The notes under the pieces were generated by a model. The model was not told the DNA's origin and made no database searches. It saw only the letters and a program-made list of their open reading frames with translations. DNA of 47,253 nt from an uncultured Pelagibacteraceae bacterium (GTDB lineage: Bacteria; Pseudomonadota; Alphaproteobacteria; Pelagibacterales; Pelagibacteraceae), in contig CACONR010000006.1 of NCBI GenBank assembly GCA_902628565.1, forward strand, positions 1-47,253, in the 5' to 3' direction. Positions 17,637-27,645 of this stretch are shown piece by piece. The position numbers were made by a program, and so were the translations under genes. Position 1 is the first letter of the stretch; each line of letters starts with the position of its first letter.

Positions 17637-18439
17637 TAAAGTATGTCTTCAAGATCATCATCCTCTTGAATTTTGTCATTTTCATGTTGTTTTTTTAATT
17701 TTTGAAAATGAAAAAAACTAATTGGTAATAAAAGTAAATAAATTAGTGCACTGATAGCAATCATATTAAATGTATAAACAAGTAGAAGTCCAAAAAACAA
17801 AACTATACCAAATAATAAAAATATTGTTGTTCTTCTCGGTATTACAATCTTTTTAAATGAATAGCTCGGAAATTTGCTTATCAAAAGCAATGATGTTGCC
17901 ACAAAAAATATTGGAACAATTACATTATAATTTAATTGAATATAATCAAAACCACTCAAGCTTACTATTAATGGTGTTAATAATAATATAGCACCAGCTG
18001 GAGATGGTACTCCTTCAAAAAAGTTATCTTTCCAAGAAGGTTCTTGATTAGAATTAACATTAAATCTTGCTAATCTTAAAGCTACACAAATTACATAAAC
18101 TAAACATAATAACCATCCAAATCGTCCTAAAGTATTTAATTTCCAGAAATACATAATAAATGCTGGAGCAACTCCAAAACTTATTACATCCGTTAAAGAA
18201 TCTAATTCTTTTCCAACTTTTGAGGTTGCTTTTATTAATCTTGCGATCCTACCATCCAAACCATCAATTAAAGCAGCAAAAATTATTGCAATAATTGCTA
18301 TTTCAAATCTTCCATCCAAAGCAAATCGAATTGAACTTAAACCAATACATACACCCATCAGGGTTAACATATTTGGTAAAATCATTCTTGCGCTTTTTTT
18401 ATCTGCTACAATTTTAAGATTTGGTTTTTTTTGTTCCAT
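17636..18439 (-). CDS. pssA: CDP-diacylglycerol--serine O-phosphatidyltransferase
   Basis: Membrane CDP-alcohol phosphatidyltransferase making phosphatidylserine. The family signature DG-x2-AR-x8-G-x3-D-x3-D is seen as DGLDGRIARLIKATSKVG followed by KELDSLTDVISFG. About eight hydrophobic segments follow the short basic N-terminus. I prefer the ATG at 18439 (MEQKKPNLK), one base after the psd stop, giving 267 residues. A TTG at 18454 would add five residues and overlap psd. Together with psd it provides the two-step route to phosphatidylethanolamine. Confidence 0.94.
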   Translation of the reverse strand: MEQKKPNLKIVADKKSARMILPNMLTLMGVCIGLSSIRFALDGRFEIAIIAIIFAALIDGLDGRIARLIKATSKVGKELDSLTDVISFGVAPAFIMYFWKLNTLGRFGWLLCLVYVICVALRLARFNVNSNQEPSWKDNFFEGVPSPAGAILLLTPLIVSLSGFDYIQLNYNVIVPIFFVATSLLLISKFPSYSFKKIVIPRRTTIFLLFGIVLFFGLLLVYTFNMIAISALIYLLLLPISFFHFQKLKKQHENDKIQEDDDLEDIL

Positions 18440-18440
18440 A

Positions 18441-19088
18441 TTATTTTTTTGCAATTAGTGTCTCACCTGAAATAGCTTTTTGACCAATTTTTACCAGCGG
18501 CTCATAATTTTCATAATAGATATCAGCTCTACTACCAAATCGTATCATGCCAATACGATCTCCTTGTTTCAACTCTTGATCTTTGTTCGATTCACAAACT
18601 ATTCTTCGTGCAACTAATCCAGCTATCTGAACTACTATAATATCATTATTGTGAGGGTCTTTAATTTTAAAGTAATTTCTTTCATTATCCTCACTTGCTT
18701 TATCTAATGAAGCATTTACAAACTTGCCTGGCTTATATAAAATTTCCTCAATCTTCCCAGCACATGGAGTTCTGTTTACATGACAATCAAAGACATTCAT
18801 GAAAACACTAATCTTTTTAAATTTTTTATTCTCTAGACCAAGTTCTTTAGGTCCATCAACTTCTTCAACTTTAATCACCTCACCATCTGCTGGACTAACA
18901 AGATAATTGTTATCATCTATAATAACTCTCTCTGGATCTCTAAAAAAATAATAAACCCAAATAGTTAAGACCAAACCAATAAGACCTAAGAAATTACTAA
19001 AAATATAAAATACTATTGTGATTATTCCCGCTATAACTAAAAATTTATAACCTTCAGCGTGAATTTTTGGAAATATCTTACTAAACAT
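18441..19088 (-). CDS. psd: Phosphatidylserine decarboxylase proenzyme, short type
   Basis: 215-residue short-form phosphatidylserine decarboxylase, which converts phosphatidylserine to phosphatidylethanolamine. Two N-terminal hydrophobic segments anchor it. Family motifs are VSPADGEVIKVEEV, VFDCHVNRTPCAGKI and the self-cleavage site in IRFGSRADIY, where the Gly-Ser bond is cut to create the pyruvoyl cofactor. First gene of the minus-strand run that continues with pssA; divergent from icd across 74 bases. Confidence 0.95.
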   Translation of the reverse strand: MFSKIFPKIHAEGYKFLVIAGIITIVFYIFSNFLGLIGLVLTIWVYYFFRDPERVIIDDNNYLVSPADGEVIKVEEVDGPKELGLENKKFKKISVFMNVFDCHVNRTPCAGKIEEILYKPGKFVNASLDKASEDNERNYFKIKDPHNNDIIVVQIAGLVARRIVCESNKDQELKQGDRIGMIRFGSRADIYYENYEPLVKIGQKAISGETLIAKK

Positions 19089-19162
19089 ATTCTTCTATTT
19101 GATAATTTGTCATTAATATGTATATAAAATCGCGAAATTCAATTATTAAGATAAAAATATAA

Positions 19163-20377
19163 GTGAGCAAAATTAGCGTTAAAAACCCAATAGTAGAGTT
19201 AGATGGCGATGAAATGACCAGAATAATCTGGGAATTTATCAAAAAAAAATTGATACTTCCATATTTAGATCTTGGCATCGAATATTACGATTTAGGAATG
19301 AAAAGTAGAGATGACTCTGATGATCAAATCACTATTGACTCTGCTAATGCAATTAAAAAAATTGGTGTTGGTATCAAATGTGCAACCATAACTCCAGATG
19401 AAGCACGTGTTGAAGAGTTTAAATTAAAGAAAATGTGGAGATCTCCAAACGGAACTATTAGAAATATCATTGGAGGAACTGTATTTAGAGAGCCCATAAT
19501 TTGTTCTAACATTCCAAAACTCGTGCCCTCTTGGTCAGACCCAGTAGTGATCGGGAGACATGCATTTGGAGATCAATATAGAGCAACAGATTTCAAAGTG
19601 CCTGGTAAAGGTAAGATGGAAGTAAAATGGACCTCTGAAGATGGTAAAGATGAAATCAAATATGAAGTATTTAATTTTACTGGACCAGGAGTAGCACTTT
19701 CTATGTATAATTTAGATAAATCAATCGAGGATTTCGCAAGATCCTGTTTTAGTTATGGATTAATTAAGAATTGGCCAGTTTACTTATCAACTAAAAATAC
19801 AATTCTAAAAAAATACGATGGAAGATTTAAAGATATATTTGAAGAGGTCTATAATAAAGAATTCAAGAAAAAATTTGAGGATGCAAAAATTACTTACGAA
19901 CACAGATTAATTGACGACATGGTAGCATGTGCAATGAAATGGAGTGGCAAATATATATGGGCATGTAAAAATTACGATGGTGATGTTCAATCAGATACCA
20001 TGGCTCAAGGATATGGTTCACTTGGTTTAATGACAAGTACACTGCTTACACCTGATGGAAAAATAATGGAGGCAGAAGCAGCTCATGGAACAGTAACTAG
20101 ACATTATAGAATGCACCAACAAGGTAAAGAAACTTCAACCAATCCAATTGCCTCGATTTTTGCATGGACAAGAGGATTAGCACATAGAGGAAAACTTGAT
20201 AGTAATGACGAACTTATAAAATTTGCAAATACAATTGAAAAAGTTTGTATTGAAAGTGTTGAAAATGGCTCCATGACAAAAGATCTTGCAATATTGGTTG
20301 GACCTTCAAGCAAATATTTAACAACCAATCAATTTCTGGATGTAATTGATAACAATCTTAAACAGAAGCTAAATTAA
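19163..20377 (+). CDS. icd: Isocitrate dehydrogenase, NADP-dependent
   Basis: 404-residue dimeric-type NADP isocitrate dehydrogenase of the TCA cycle. Visible motifs: [12 protein letters not shown] at the N-terminus, [20 protein letters not shown] for substrate binding, [20 protein letters not shown], and [20 protein letters not shown] near the NADP site. The start is GTG at 19163: the first ATG (Met18) would remove the conserved first strand. Its 3' end overlaps the convergent alaS by nine bases. Divergent from psd. Confidence 0.97.
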   Translation: MSKISVKNPIVELDGDEMTRIIWEFIKKKLILPYLDLGIEYYDLGMKSRDDSDDQITIDSANAIKKIGVGIKCATITPDEARVEEFKLKKMWRSPNGTIRNIIGGTVFREPIICSNIPKLVPSWSDPVVIGRHAFGDQYRATDFKVPGKGKMEVKWTSEDGKDEIKYEVFNFTGPGVALSMYNLDKSIEDFARSCFSYGLIKNWPVYLSTKNTILKKYDGRFKDIFEEVYNKEFKKKFEDAKITYEHRLIDDMVACAMKWSGKYIWACKNYDGDVQSDTMAQGYGSLGLMTSTLLTPDGKIMEAEAAHGTVTRHYRMHQQGKETSTNPIASIFAWTRGLAHRGKLDSNDELIKFANTIEKVCIESVENGSMTKDLAILVGPSSKYLTTNQFLDVIDNNLKQKLN

Positions 20378-23035
20378 AACCTTTAGTTTTTCAAAAGCCT
20401 CATCAATTTTGTTTTTATCTTGTCCCCCTGCTTGGGCAAAATCTTTTCGGCCTCCACCACCTTTACCACCGATAATTTCTGAACCTAATTTTGCAAATTT
20501 TACGGCATCATATTTATCAACTAGCTTTTCAGTAACACCAACTCCTAAACCAACTTTATCTTCACTACTTGCAAAGACAATAACAATTCCATCGCCAAGT
20601 TCTTTTTTTCCACTATCAACTAATTTTCTCAAATCTTTAGGGGGTAAATCTTGAACTTTTTGAAATCGAACTTTTATATCTTTTATTTTTTGATCTTTAA
20701 TAATATTTTTTGTTTTATCTTGAAGAACCGAATTAACATTTAATTGTTCAAGTTGTTTTGAGAGATTTTTTATAATTTCTTTTAAATCTTTATTATCAAC
20801 TTTTGGTTTACCTCCAAGTTTGATTATTTGTGATGACAAATCTTTGATCGTCTCCTCATCTTTTTGTACAGATAAAGTTGATAGCTTTTCTTTATTCTTA
20901 ATAAAATCCTCAAGCTGTTTATCTCTTAAAGCTTCAACTCTTCTTACTCCTGCAGCAATTGATGATTGACTGACTGTTTTAAATTTTCCAATATCTCCAG
21001 TATTTTTTACATGTGTTCCACCACATAATTCTGTTGAAAAATAAGCATCTTTTTCCTTACCCATTGAAACAACACGAACTTCCTCACCATATTTTTCACC
21101 AAAAAAAGCTAGCGCTCCCTTTTCTATTGCAGCTTTAGGTGTCATAATTCTTGTAGTCACTTCAGAGCCATTTTTAACGTATTCGTTAACTAATTTATCT
21201 ATTGTATCTAATTCCTCATTAGTGATCGGTTTCATGTGACTAAAGTCAAATCTCAAACGATCTGGTGCAACTAATGATCCTTTTTGCATCACGTGCTTAC
21301 CTAAAGTTCTTCTTAAAGACTCATGAAGTAAGTGAGTTGCAGAATGATAAGCCTTTAAATTGTTTCTCCTCTCAACATCAATTTTCATTTCAACTACATC
21401 ATTAATTTTAATTTCTCCAGTTTTAACTGATCCATAATGAACAAATAAATCTCCAAGTTTTTTTTGGGTATCCTCAACTTCAAAAACTGAATTTCCTGAA
21501 ACTATTGTACCTTTATCTCCAAGTTGTCCTCCTGACTCACCGTAAAAGGGGGTTTGATTAGTTATAATCATTCCTTCTTCTCCAGTAGATAATGATTTTG
21601 ATTCCTGATTATTTTTAATTAAATTTAATACTACTCCCTCAGATTGATTAGACTCGTAACCCAAAAATTCTGTAGGACCAGTTTTGTCTTTAATTGAAAA
21701 CCAAATTGCTTCTTCTGAGCTGTCACCAGATCCTTTCCAATTCTTTTTTGCAAGTTCTTTGCTTTTTTTCATCAACTCATCAAATTTTTGATGGTCAACT
21801 TTTAATGATTTATTTTTTAGAATATCTTCTGTGAGATCTAATGGAAAACCATAAGTGTCATATAATTTAAAAGCTACTTCACCTGATAAAACTTTATCAA
21901 TTTTTGAAATTTCATCATTTAGAATTTTAATTCCTCGATCAAGTAAAACTAAAAATTTTTCTTCTTCCATTTTTAATGTTTCTGTTATCAAAGACTTGGA
22001 TCTCTCTAACTCTGGATAATTACCAGACATTTCATTTTTTAAAGATTCAAAAATTTTATAAAAGACGGGTTCTTTTGATCCTAATAAATGAGAATGTCTC
22101 ATACCTCTTCTCATAATTCTTCTTAAGACATATCCACGACCTTCATTAGATGGCAAAACACCTTCGGCCAAAAGAAATGAACTTGCCCTTAAGTGATCAG
22201 CAATTACTCTAAAACTTGATATGTTATTATCAGCTTGTTTAACTTTAGTTACATCTGATATAGAACTTATTAATTTCTTAAAATGATCAGTTTGATAATT
22301 GTCGTGTGTGCCTTGTAAAAGAGCAGCTATTCTCTCCAATCCCATTCCGGTATCTACAGATGGTTTGGGTAAATCTATCCTTTTATCTTTTGAAACTTGT
22401 TCATATTGCATAAATACCAAGTTCCAAATTTCAATAAAACGATCTCCATCTTGATCTTTTGTTCCTGGTAAACCACCTTTTAAATGATCACCATGATCGT
22501 AGAATATTTCTGAGCAAGGTCCACAAGGACCTGTTTCACCCATTGACCAAAAATTATCTGATGTCGAAATTCTGATAATTCTATCATCACTAAAACCCGC
22601 TATTTTCTTCCAAAAATTGAAGGCTTCATCATCTTCATGAAAAACTGTTACGTAAAGTCTATTTTTATCTAAACCAAAATCTTTAGTGATTAAATTCCAT
22701 GCAAGTTCAATTCCTCTTTCTTTAAAATAGTCCCCGAAAGAAAAATTTCCCAACATTTCAAAAAAAGTATGATGTCTTGGAGTGTAACCAACATTTTCTA
22801 AATCATTATGTTTACCTCCTGCTCTGACACATTTTTGAGAAGTGGTTGCTCTTTGATAATCTCTTTTTTCTAAACCAGTAAATACGTTCTTGAACTGAAC
22901 CATTCCAGAATTAGCAAACATTAATGTCGGATCATTATTTGGAACTAAATTACTAGACTCAACAATCTTATGATCATTCTTTTCAAAATATTTTAAGAAC
23001 GTACTTCTTATTTCATTTAATGATTTATCCGCCAT
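20369..23035 (-). CDS. alaS: Alanyl-tRNA synthetase
   Basis: 888-residue class II synthetase. The N-terminal catalytic core is seen in [19 protein letters not shown] and [18 protein letters not shown]. The editing-domain zinc ligands are in [13 protein letters not shown] and [10 protein letters not shown]. The C-terminal DHHA1-type domain ends with [20 protein letters not shown]. Length is normal. It lies about 100 bases downstream of recA, behind a hairpin. Confidence 0.98.
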   Translation of the reverse strand: MADKSLNEIRSTFLKYFEKNDHKIVESSNLVPNNDPTLMFANSGMVQFKNVFTGLEKRDYQRATTSQKCVRAGGKHNDLENVGYTPRHHTFFEMLGNFSFGDYFKERGIELAWNLITKDFGLDKNRLYVTVFHEDDEAFNFWKKIAGFSDDRIIRISTSDNFWSMGETGPCGPCSEIFYDHGDHLKGGLPGTKDQDGDRFIEIWNLVFMQYEQVSKDKRIDLPKPSVDTGMGLERIAALLQGTHDNYQTDHFKKLISSISDVTKVKQADNNISSFRVIADHLRASSFLLAEGVLPSNEGRGYVLRRIMRRGMRHSHLLGSKEPVFYKIFESLKNEMSGNYPELERSKSLITETLKMEEEKFLVLLDRGIKILNDEISKIDKVLSGEVAFKLYDTYGFPLDLTEDILKNKSLKVDHQKFDELMKKSKELAKKNWKGSGDSSEEAIWFSIKDKTGPTEFLGYESNQSEGVVLNLIKNNQESKSLSTGEEGMIITNQTPFYGESGGQLGDKGTIVSGNSVFEVEDTQKKLGDLFVHYGSVKTGEIKINDVVEMKIDVERRNNLKAYHSATHLLHESLRRTLGKHVMQKGSLVAPDRLRFDFSHMKPITNEELDTIDKLVNEYVKNGSEVTTRIMTPKAAIEKGALAFFGEKYGEEVRVVSMGKEKDAYFSTELCGGTHVKNTGDIGKFKTVSQSSIAAGVRRVEALRDKQLEDFIKNKEKLSTLSVQKDEETIKDLSSQIIKLGGKPKVDNKDLKEIIKNLSKQLEQLNVNSVLQDKTKNIIKDQKIKDIKVRFQKVQDLPPKDLRKLVDSGKKELGDGIVIVFASSEDKVGLGVGVTEKLVDKYDAVKFAKLGSEIIGGKGGGGRKDFAQAGGQDKNKIDEAFEKLKVLI

Positions 23036-23085
23036 ACTTTAAAATACAGCTTTTTTATTCTATGTCTAGTTAGGGATAAAGGGGG

Positions 23086-23110
23086 AAAGGCGCTTATAAC
23101 AAGCGCCTTT
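23086..23110 (-). terminator. Hairpin between recA and alaS
   Basis: A 10-base-pair perfect stem (AAAGGCGCTT with AAGCGCCTTT) with a five-base loop (ATAAC on plus). On the minus strand it lies 26 bases after recA, followed by TTTCCCCC rather than a clean T-run, so it is a probable terminator or attenuator for recA. Confidence 0.6.
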
Positions 23111-23135
23111 TATAATTTAAAGATGACCTTTAATT

Positions 23136-24284
23136 TTAGTTCTTTTTAGAGGGAGTAGCTTCTTTTGCAGCCTCTTCTTTTTCAGCTACTTTCTTCTCTT
23201 TTTCAATTTTTTCAGGGCTTAATGGATTTCCTTCAATTTTCTTTGAAATCACACCTGCTTTTTCTCTAATCGCCATTTCTATTTCTGCAGCAACTTTAGG
23301 ATTTTGAGCAAGATAAGTTTTTGCATTTTCTCTACCTTGACCTATCTTTTCACCCTTATAAGCATACCATGCTCCTGATTTTTCAATAATGTCAGCTTTA
23401 GCACCTAGGTCAACTAACTCACCCATTTTACTAATTCCTCTGCCATACATTAAGTCAAACTCAACAACTTTAAATGGTGGTGCAACTTTATTCTTAACTA
23501 CTTTTACTCTTGTAGTGTTTCCGATAATTTCGTCTTTATCCTTGATAGCACCGATTCTTCTAATATCCATTCTTACAGATGAATAAAACTTCAATGCATT
23601 TCCACCTGATGTTGTTTCTGGACTTCCAAACATAACTCCAATTTTCATTCTAATTTGGTTAATGAAAATCATCATTGTGTTTGTATTTGAAATTGAACCA
23701 GTTAATTTTCTTAAAGCCTGACTCATTAATCTTGATTGAAGACCAACATGATGATCACCCATCTCACCTTCAATTTCAGCTTTTGGAGTTAAAGCTGCAA
23801 CAGAGTCAATTACGATAACTGAAATAGAGCCTGATTTTACTAGTGTATCAGCGATTTCTAAAGCTTGCTCACCTGCATCTGGTTGAGAAATTAAAAGCTC
23901 TTCAGTATTCACTCCTAATTTTTTTGCATAGACTGGATCTAAAGCATGCTCCGCATCAACGAATGCACAAATTCCACCCGCCTTTTGAGCTTCAGCAACT
24001 ACTTGTAATGCTAATGTTGTTTTTCCAGAACTCTCTGGTCCATAAACTTCAATAATTCTTCCTTTAGGTAAACCACCTATTCCTAAAGCTAAATCTAAGC
24101 TTAAAGAACCTGTAGATATCGACTCGATATCCATTGCTCTTTTTTCGCCCAGCTTCATAACTGAACCTTTTCCAAAATTGTCAGTTATCTGGCTAATCGC
24201 AGCATCTAATGCTTTGTTTTTTTCTTTAATATCCAATTCTTGATCTTTCGTAGATTTAACTACTTTTAAGTTATTTTTTGTCAT
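23136..24284 (-). CDS. recA: RecA recombinase
   Basis: 382-residue recombinase and SOS co-protease. Walker A is GPESSGKTT, Walker B lies in [10 protein letters not shown], and loop L2 is [18 protein letters not shown]. The C-terminal tail is rich in Lys and Glu ([16 protein letters not shown]), as is common. A clear Shine-Dalgarno (AGAGG, 24291-24295) precedes the ATG. A near-consensus alphaproteobacterial SOS box lies in the promoter. With umuDC about 3.4 kb away it suggests a functional damage response. Confidence 0.99.
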   Translation of the reverse strand: MTKNNLKVVKSTKDQELDIKEKNKALDAAISQITDNFGKGSVMKLGEKRAMDIESISTGSLSLDLALGIGGLPKGRIIEVYGPESSGKTTLALQVVAEAQKAGGICAFVDAEHALDPVYAKKLGVNTEELLISQPDAGEQALEIADTLVKSGSISVIVIDSVAALTPKAEIEGEMGDHHVGLQSRLMSQALRKLTGSISNTNTMMIFINQIRMKIGVMFGSPETTSGGNALKFYSSVRMDIRRIGAIKDKDEIIGNTTRVKVVKNKVAPPFKVVEFDLMYGRGISKMGELVDLGAKADIIEKSGAWYAYKGEKIGQGRENAKTYLAQNPKVAAEIEMAIREKAGVISKKIEGNPLSPEKIEKEKKVAEKEEAAKEATPSKKN

Positions 24285-24329
24285 TTTTTGCCTCTTTTCT
24301 TGCTTTTTTTAACAATCGAATCATAAAAT

Positions 24330-24363
24330 AAATGTACACATTTTGTTCTCATTGGCAAGATAT
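24330..24363 (-). promoter_or_regulatory. recA promoter with SOS-box-like operator (GAAC-N7-GTAC)
   Basis: On the minus strand TTGCCA, a 16-base spacer and TACATT form a plausible sigma-70 promoter. Inside the spacer sits GAACAAAATGTGTAC (plus 24334-24348). This matches the alphaproteobacterial LexA operator GAAC-N7-GAAC in one half-site fully and in the other with one change (GTAC). It lies 50 bases ahead of the recA ATG. Confidence 0.6.
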
Positions 24364-24389
24364 TTTATTTTTCCTCAAAAAACCAATAA

Positions 24390-25685
24390 TTATCTTATTT
24401 TCAAGTAATCGCTGTTTAGCAATCCTAAGGACTTTAACAAATTAAACTGGGATAAAATGTAATTTCTCTCAGAATCTGCCAAAGAAATTTGAGCATTCAA
24501 AAGTAATGAGTTGGATTGAATGACCTCTAAAGTTGTTCTTCCTGCACCACTATTATATTCGGCTGTAATTCCTTCATTAGCAATTTCAGCAGCTTTAACT
24601 TGGGATTGAACAGAATTAAGTAAACTTCTATTAGATTGATAATTAGACCAGGCGCTAGCTACATCGGTTTGATTTTGTTTTACAGCACTATCTAAAATCA
24701 ATCTTTTTCTATTTTCTAAACTTTGATTTTTTTTATATTTAGCAATATTTTTCCCACCTGAAAAAAAAGGCCACGAAACAGTCGCTTTAACAGTATCTCT
24801 TTCTCTCTCATCATGTGTTGTATTTAAATCCTCAGTATATGACCTTTCAAAAGATAACTTTGCGGTAGGTGCTAAATCTGATTTTGCAATAGATTTATCC
24901 TTAATAGATTGTTCATACTCTAACTTTGCAATTATCAAATCTGGGTTATTTTTCTTTGAAAGTTCAATTGCTGAGTTTAGATTACCAGGAAGTTCATAAT
25001 TAGTAATTGAGCTTTTATCTAATGATTGCACATCATTAATGCTACCTATAATATTTTCGTAATTTAATTTACTAGTTAATAAATCATTTTGTGCTTTAAT
25101 AAATTGTGCCTCAGCACCTGCTAATGAGGACTCTGATTGAGAAACATCTGATAAAGAAATTTGACCTCTACTAAGTCTAATTCTATCAGTTTCAACTTGT
25201 CTGCTTAAAAGCTCAACGTTTGCTCTATTAATTTCCAACTTTTCATTTGCTGAAATAAGCCCCGTATAAGCCTCTGCAGTTTTATATAAGATGTCTTGTT
25301 CTTTTTTTAATAATTTCGTTTTTGCAAGATCAATACCTATCTTATTTTTTGCAAGATCTGCACCTCTACCAAAATCAATCAAAGTTTGAGTAATTGAAAC
25401 TGATCTTGTTGAAGGATCCACATCACTAATTGTGGCATCTCCCCCACCTTGATTAGTAAGTTTATTAGTATCTTCCTGGCTTTCAGTGCCCTCAAGAGTA
25501 ATAGTTGGTAAATAAGATCCTCTTGCAATATTTAGATCTTGTTCAGAAACATTAATATTTTCTCTTTCCGCGTTAAGCTCTGAATTATTTTTATATGCTT
25601 TTGATAAAGCACTAGAAAAGGTCTCTGCATTTACTTGAGAAGATAAAAAGAATGTTCCAAAAAAAATTAAAATTATTTTTTTCAT
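24390..25685 (-). CDS. tolC: TolC-family outer membrane efflux/secretion channel
   Basis: 431-residue protein with a signal peptide (cleavage after residue 20, VNA-E) and two long coiled-coil repeats typical of the outer membrane factor family. Helical stretches such as AYKNNSELNAERENINVSEQ and RVQTD-like heptads alternate with short beta segments; SVSITQTLIDFGRG and KATVSWPFFSGG are the paired beta-strand motifs of TolC. The N-terminal start overlaps the upstream kinase stop by four bases. No partner ABC or RND pump is in this window. Confidence 0.93.
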   Translation of the reverse strand: MKKIILIFFGTFFLSSQVNAETFSSALSKAYKNNSELNAERENINVSEQDLNIARGSYLPTITLEGTESQEDTNKLTNQGGGDATISDVDPSTRSVSITQTLIDFGRGADLAKNKIGIDLAKTKLLKKEQDILYKTAEAYTGLISANEKLEINRANVELLSRQVETDRIRLSRGQISLSDVSQSESSLAGAEAQFIKAQNDLLTSKLNYENIIGSINDVQSLDKSSITNYELPGNLNSAIELSKKNNPDLIIAKLEYEQSIKDKSIAKSDLAPTAKLSFERSYTEDLNTTHDERERDTVKATVSWPFFSGGKNIAKYKKNQSLENRKRLILDSAVKQNQTDVASAWSNYQSNRSLLNSVQSQVKAAEIANEGITAEYNSGAGRTTLEVIQSNSLLLNAQISLADSERNYILSQFNLLKSLGLLNSDYLKIR

Positions 25686-26611
25686 TTACTTTTATATACT
25701 GCAGATTTGATCTGATGGTTACTATTTAGATTAAAAATTATAGATGCATATTTAGGCATATTTTTAAACATATTCTGGGTTATTCTTTGATATGTCTGCA
25801 TAAAATTGATGACATCTCCTCTACTCATTATTTTTGAATTCGATTTTACTTTACTTTTCACCCAAAGTTTTCTTTCTTGTTTCAATCTCCATTTCTGAAG
25901 CAAAGTAAAATTTTTCGCTTTTAAATAAATTAAACAATTAAGTTGGGAATATAAGTTTTTGTATTTTGATTTCAATTGCTGGTTAACGTATTTCCTCCAA
26001 ATTTGTCTTTGATCTTCTGCTTTTTCAAGAGAATTGATATTTTTCTTTAAAGTACTATTTTTTTCTGATTTTGCACCAACACACCAACCTTCAAAAATAA
26101 TTACATCAGGTCTTGCTTTTAAATCATACCAATTCTTTTTGTGAAATCGGTCATCTATTGCTTTGTTAAATGTTGGCAATTTAAGCCTTTTAAATTTTCT
26201 ACTTTTTGCCTTTCTAAAAAAACTTAACATCATATTAATATCATGTGTTCCTGGTACTCCTCTAGTTAAAAGCATTGGGTGAATTTTATTAGATAAATTT
26301 ATTCTCTCTTTTCTAGTTTTATAAAAATCATCGATAGAAATTCTAAAAACTTTCAATTTGAAGTACTTTGTTAAAATAATTTTAATTAATGAACTTATGG
26401 TTGTTTTGCCAGTACCTTGACCTCCTGCTAAACCAACAAAATATGGTTTTTTTTTATCAGCTTTTTTACTAATCCAAAAACATAATGGAATTAAGAAAGA
26501 CCTTATCATTCTTTCCTTATTTTTAAATTTATCTGCTTTTGTTTCTTGAGATTTAATAAACTTTAAACAATCTTTTTTTACTTTTCTAAAGCATAAACTA
26601 AATTGTTGCAT
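25682..26611 (-). CDS. P-loop kinase, probable D-glycerate 3-kinase (GLYK-like)
   Basis: 309-residue protein with Walker A GGQGTGKTT at residues 63-71, followed by the SIDDFYKTRKER segment, RGVPGTHDINMM and IIFEGWCVGA. These are hallmarks of the plant GLYK/yeast-type glycerate kinase family, related to uridine/pantothenate kinases. Glycerate kinase would feed photorespiration-like glycolate/serine carbon into 3- (or 2-) phosphoglycerate, consistent with the glycine metabolism here, but the substrate is inferred. Lys-rich throughout. Overlaps tolC by four bases; five bases separate it from the GFA gene. Confidence 0.7.
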   Translation of the reverse strand: MQQFSLCFRKVKKDCLKFIKSQETKADKFKNKERMIRSFLIPLCFWISKKADKKKPYFVGLAGGQGTGKTTISSLIKIILTKYFKLKVFRISIDDFYKTRKERINLSNKIHPMLLTRGVPGTHDINMMLSFFRKAKSRKFKRLKLPTFNKAIDDRFHKKNWYDLKARPDVIIFEGWCVGAKSEKNSTLKKNINSLEKAEDQRQIWRKYVNQQLKSKYKNLYSQLNCLIYLKAKNFTLLQKWRLKQERKLWVKSKVKSNSKIMSRGDVINFMQTYQRITQNMFKNMPKYASIIFNLNSNHQIKSAVYKSK

Positions 26612-26616
26612 GAAAA

Positions 26617-26979
26617 TTATTTTTTATCTAAAGGATGATTTTGACCATCGTTTACTGGAACTTCTTTTATATCGAAAGTATTTATTTCATCAATACAACC
26701 AACATTAAATCCTGTCATTGCCGGATTGATCCTTGGATTGTGATGTGTATAAATTCCGCATTCAGAGCAAAAATAATGTTTAGCTACTTTTGAGTGAAAT
26801 TGATAAAGTTTTAATTTATCTTCACCTTTAGTAATTTTGAAATCTTCATTTTTTACCATCGACATAATCGCTCCTTTTCTTTTACAAATAGAACAATTAC
26901 ATTTTATTACTTTAGCTAAATCCCCGTCTAAATTAATTTCTGCTTCTACAGCACCACAATGGCAAACTAATTTTTTCAT
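26617..26979 (-). CDS. GFA-family (CENP-V/GFA domain) zinc protein
   Basis: 120-residue protein with the zinc-binding cysteines of the glutathione-dependent formaldehyde-activating enzyme family: VCHCGAVEAEI at the N-terminus, KCNCSICKRKG at residues 26-36 and YFCSECGIYTHH near residue 73. The family fold is clear, but a real formaldehyde-glutathione activity is often not supported for such short paralogues. It sits one base after the start-side end of the SOUL gene and before the kinase. Confidence 0.88.
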   Translation of the reverse strand: MKKLVCHCGAVEAEINLDGDLAKVIKCNCSICKRKGAIMSMVKNEDFKITKGEDKLKLYQFHSKVAKHYFCSECGIYTHHNPRINPAMTGFNVGCIDEINTFDIKEVPVNDGQNHPLDKK

Positions 26980-26980
26980 T

Positions 26981-27529
26981 TTATAAATCTATCCTATACA
27001 TTACTTCATTTCTTTTTAACATTGGTAAAGTAAATGGCGAATTATAGGATGCTCTTATCGGAGGACTTAAAATAATAATATTATCTTGTTTAAGCCGTTT
27101 TTCTAAGATGTCTTTATTCTTTAAAAAGTTTTGATCTGAAGATCGTCCAGAATATTTAATAACAGCATAGTAACCACCTTCTATTGTCAAAACCTTTATT
27201 TCTGGATTGGATGGCTTTGGCGCATTATCTTTGCTAAATTTTGAAGGTAGATAAAATTGCATTGTCATATTTCCATTTTTAACTTCTTGAGTAACAGGAA
27301 CTGTCATCTTAATTTCTTTTTTTTCCTCATTGTTTCCTGAAATATAATTAAATAGTTTTCTAAAACCATTACCTCGTGTGGAATTCGTTTCAATGACTAA
27401 ACGATCAGTATATTTTCTGATTTCATACTCTTTATTTTCTTTTACTATTTCGTAATTTGCTTCTTCGTATGCCATAGCTTGAGAACTTAAAGTTAATATT
27501 GAAATTAAAATTACTAAAATTCTTTTCAT
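26981..27529 (-). CDS. SOUL heme-binding family protein, secreted
   Basis: 182-residue protein using the ATG at 27529 (MKRILVILISILTLSSQAMA), which starts directly with a signal peptide; an upstream GTG-type start would add 14 residues ahead of it. The mature part has SOUL/HBP features: YEIVKENKEYEIRKYTDRLV, MTVPVTQEVKNG and PSNPEIKVLTIEGGYYAVIK. Likely periplasmic, possibly heme or tetrapyrrole binding. First gene of the four-gene minus-strand run SOUL-GFA-kinase-tolC. Confidence 0.85.
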   Translation of the reverse strand: MKRILVILISILTLSSQAMAYEEANYEIVKENKEYEIRKYTDRLVIETNSTRGNGFRKLFNYISGNNEEKKEIKMTVPVTQEVKNGNMTMQFYLPSKFSKDNAPKPSNPEIKVLTIEGGYYAVIKYSGRSSDQNFLKNKDILEKRLKQDNIIILSPPIRASYNSPFTLPMLKRNEVMYRIDL

Positions 27530-27561
27530 TTGATATCTAATTAAACTATCTCTGGTTGAAG

Positions 27562-27570
27562 TTATCCACA
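27562..27570 (+). other. Isolated perfect DnaA-box sequence
   Basis: TTATCCACA matches the DnaA-box consensus TTATNCACA exactly. It is a single copy in the 163-base divergent space between the SOUL gene and umuD. No cluster of boxes, AT-rich unwinding element or dnaA/parAB context exists, so it is not evidence for an origin. It could act as a DnaA-titration or regulatory site. Confidence 0.4.
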
Positions 27571-27592
27571 AGCATACAAAATATAGTTTTGA

Positions 27593-27629
27593 TGTTCACG
27601 TTTTGATTCACTTTTGATTCAGTTACAGA
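27593..27629 (+). repeat. Short phased direct repeats TTTTGATTCA upstream of umuD
   Basis: The core TTTTGAT occurs three times. Two copies are adjacent as 11-base units TTTTGATTCAC and TTTTGATTCAG, and a third, more diverged copy lies 14 bases before. Spacing of one helical turn suggests a possible activator site or simple slippage. They lie just upstream of the -35 of umuD. Confidence 0.45.
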
Positions 27630-27645
27630 CTCAAAATACAACCTA

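Noticed and set aside
19081..19278. 65-codon reverse-strand ORF at the start of icd
   Set aside because: Overlaps the conserved N-terminus of icd and the psd promoter region; no support.
27562..27570. Replication origin at the DnaA-box sequence
   Set aside because: Only one box, with no clustering, no unwinding region and no origin-linked genes.
27593..27629. CRISPR-like or tandem repeat array
   Set aside because: Repeats are 7-11 bases with no spacers and no cas genes.
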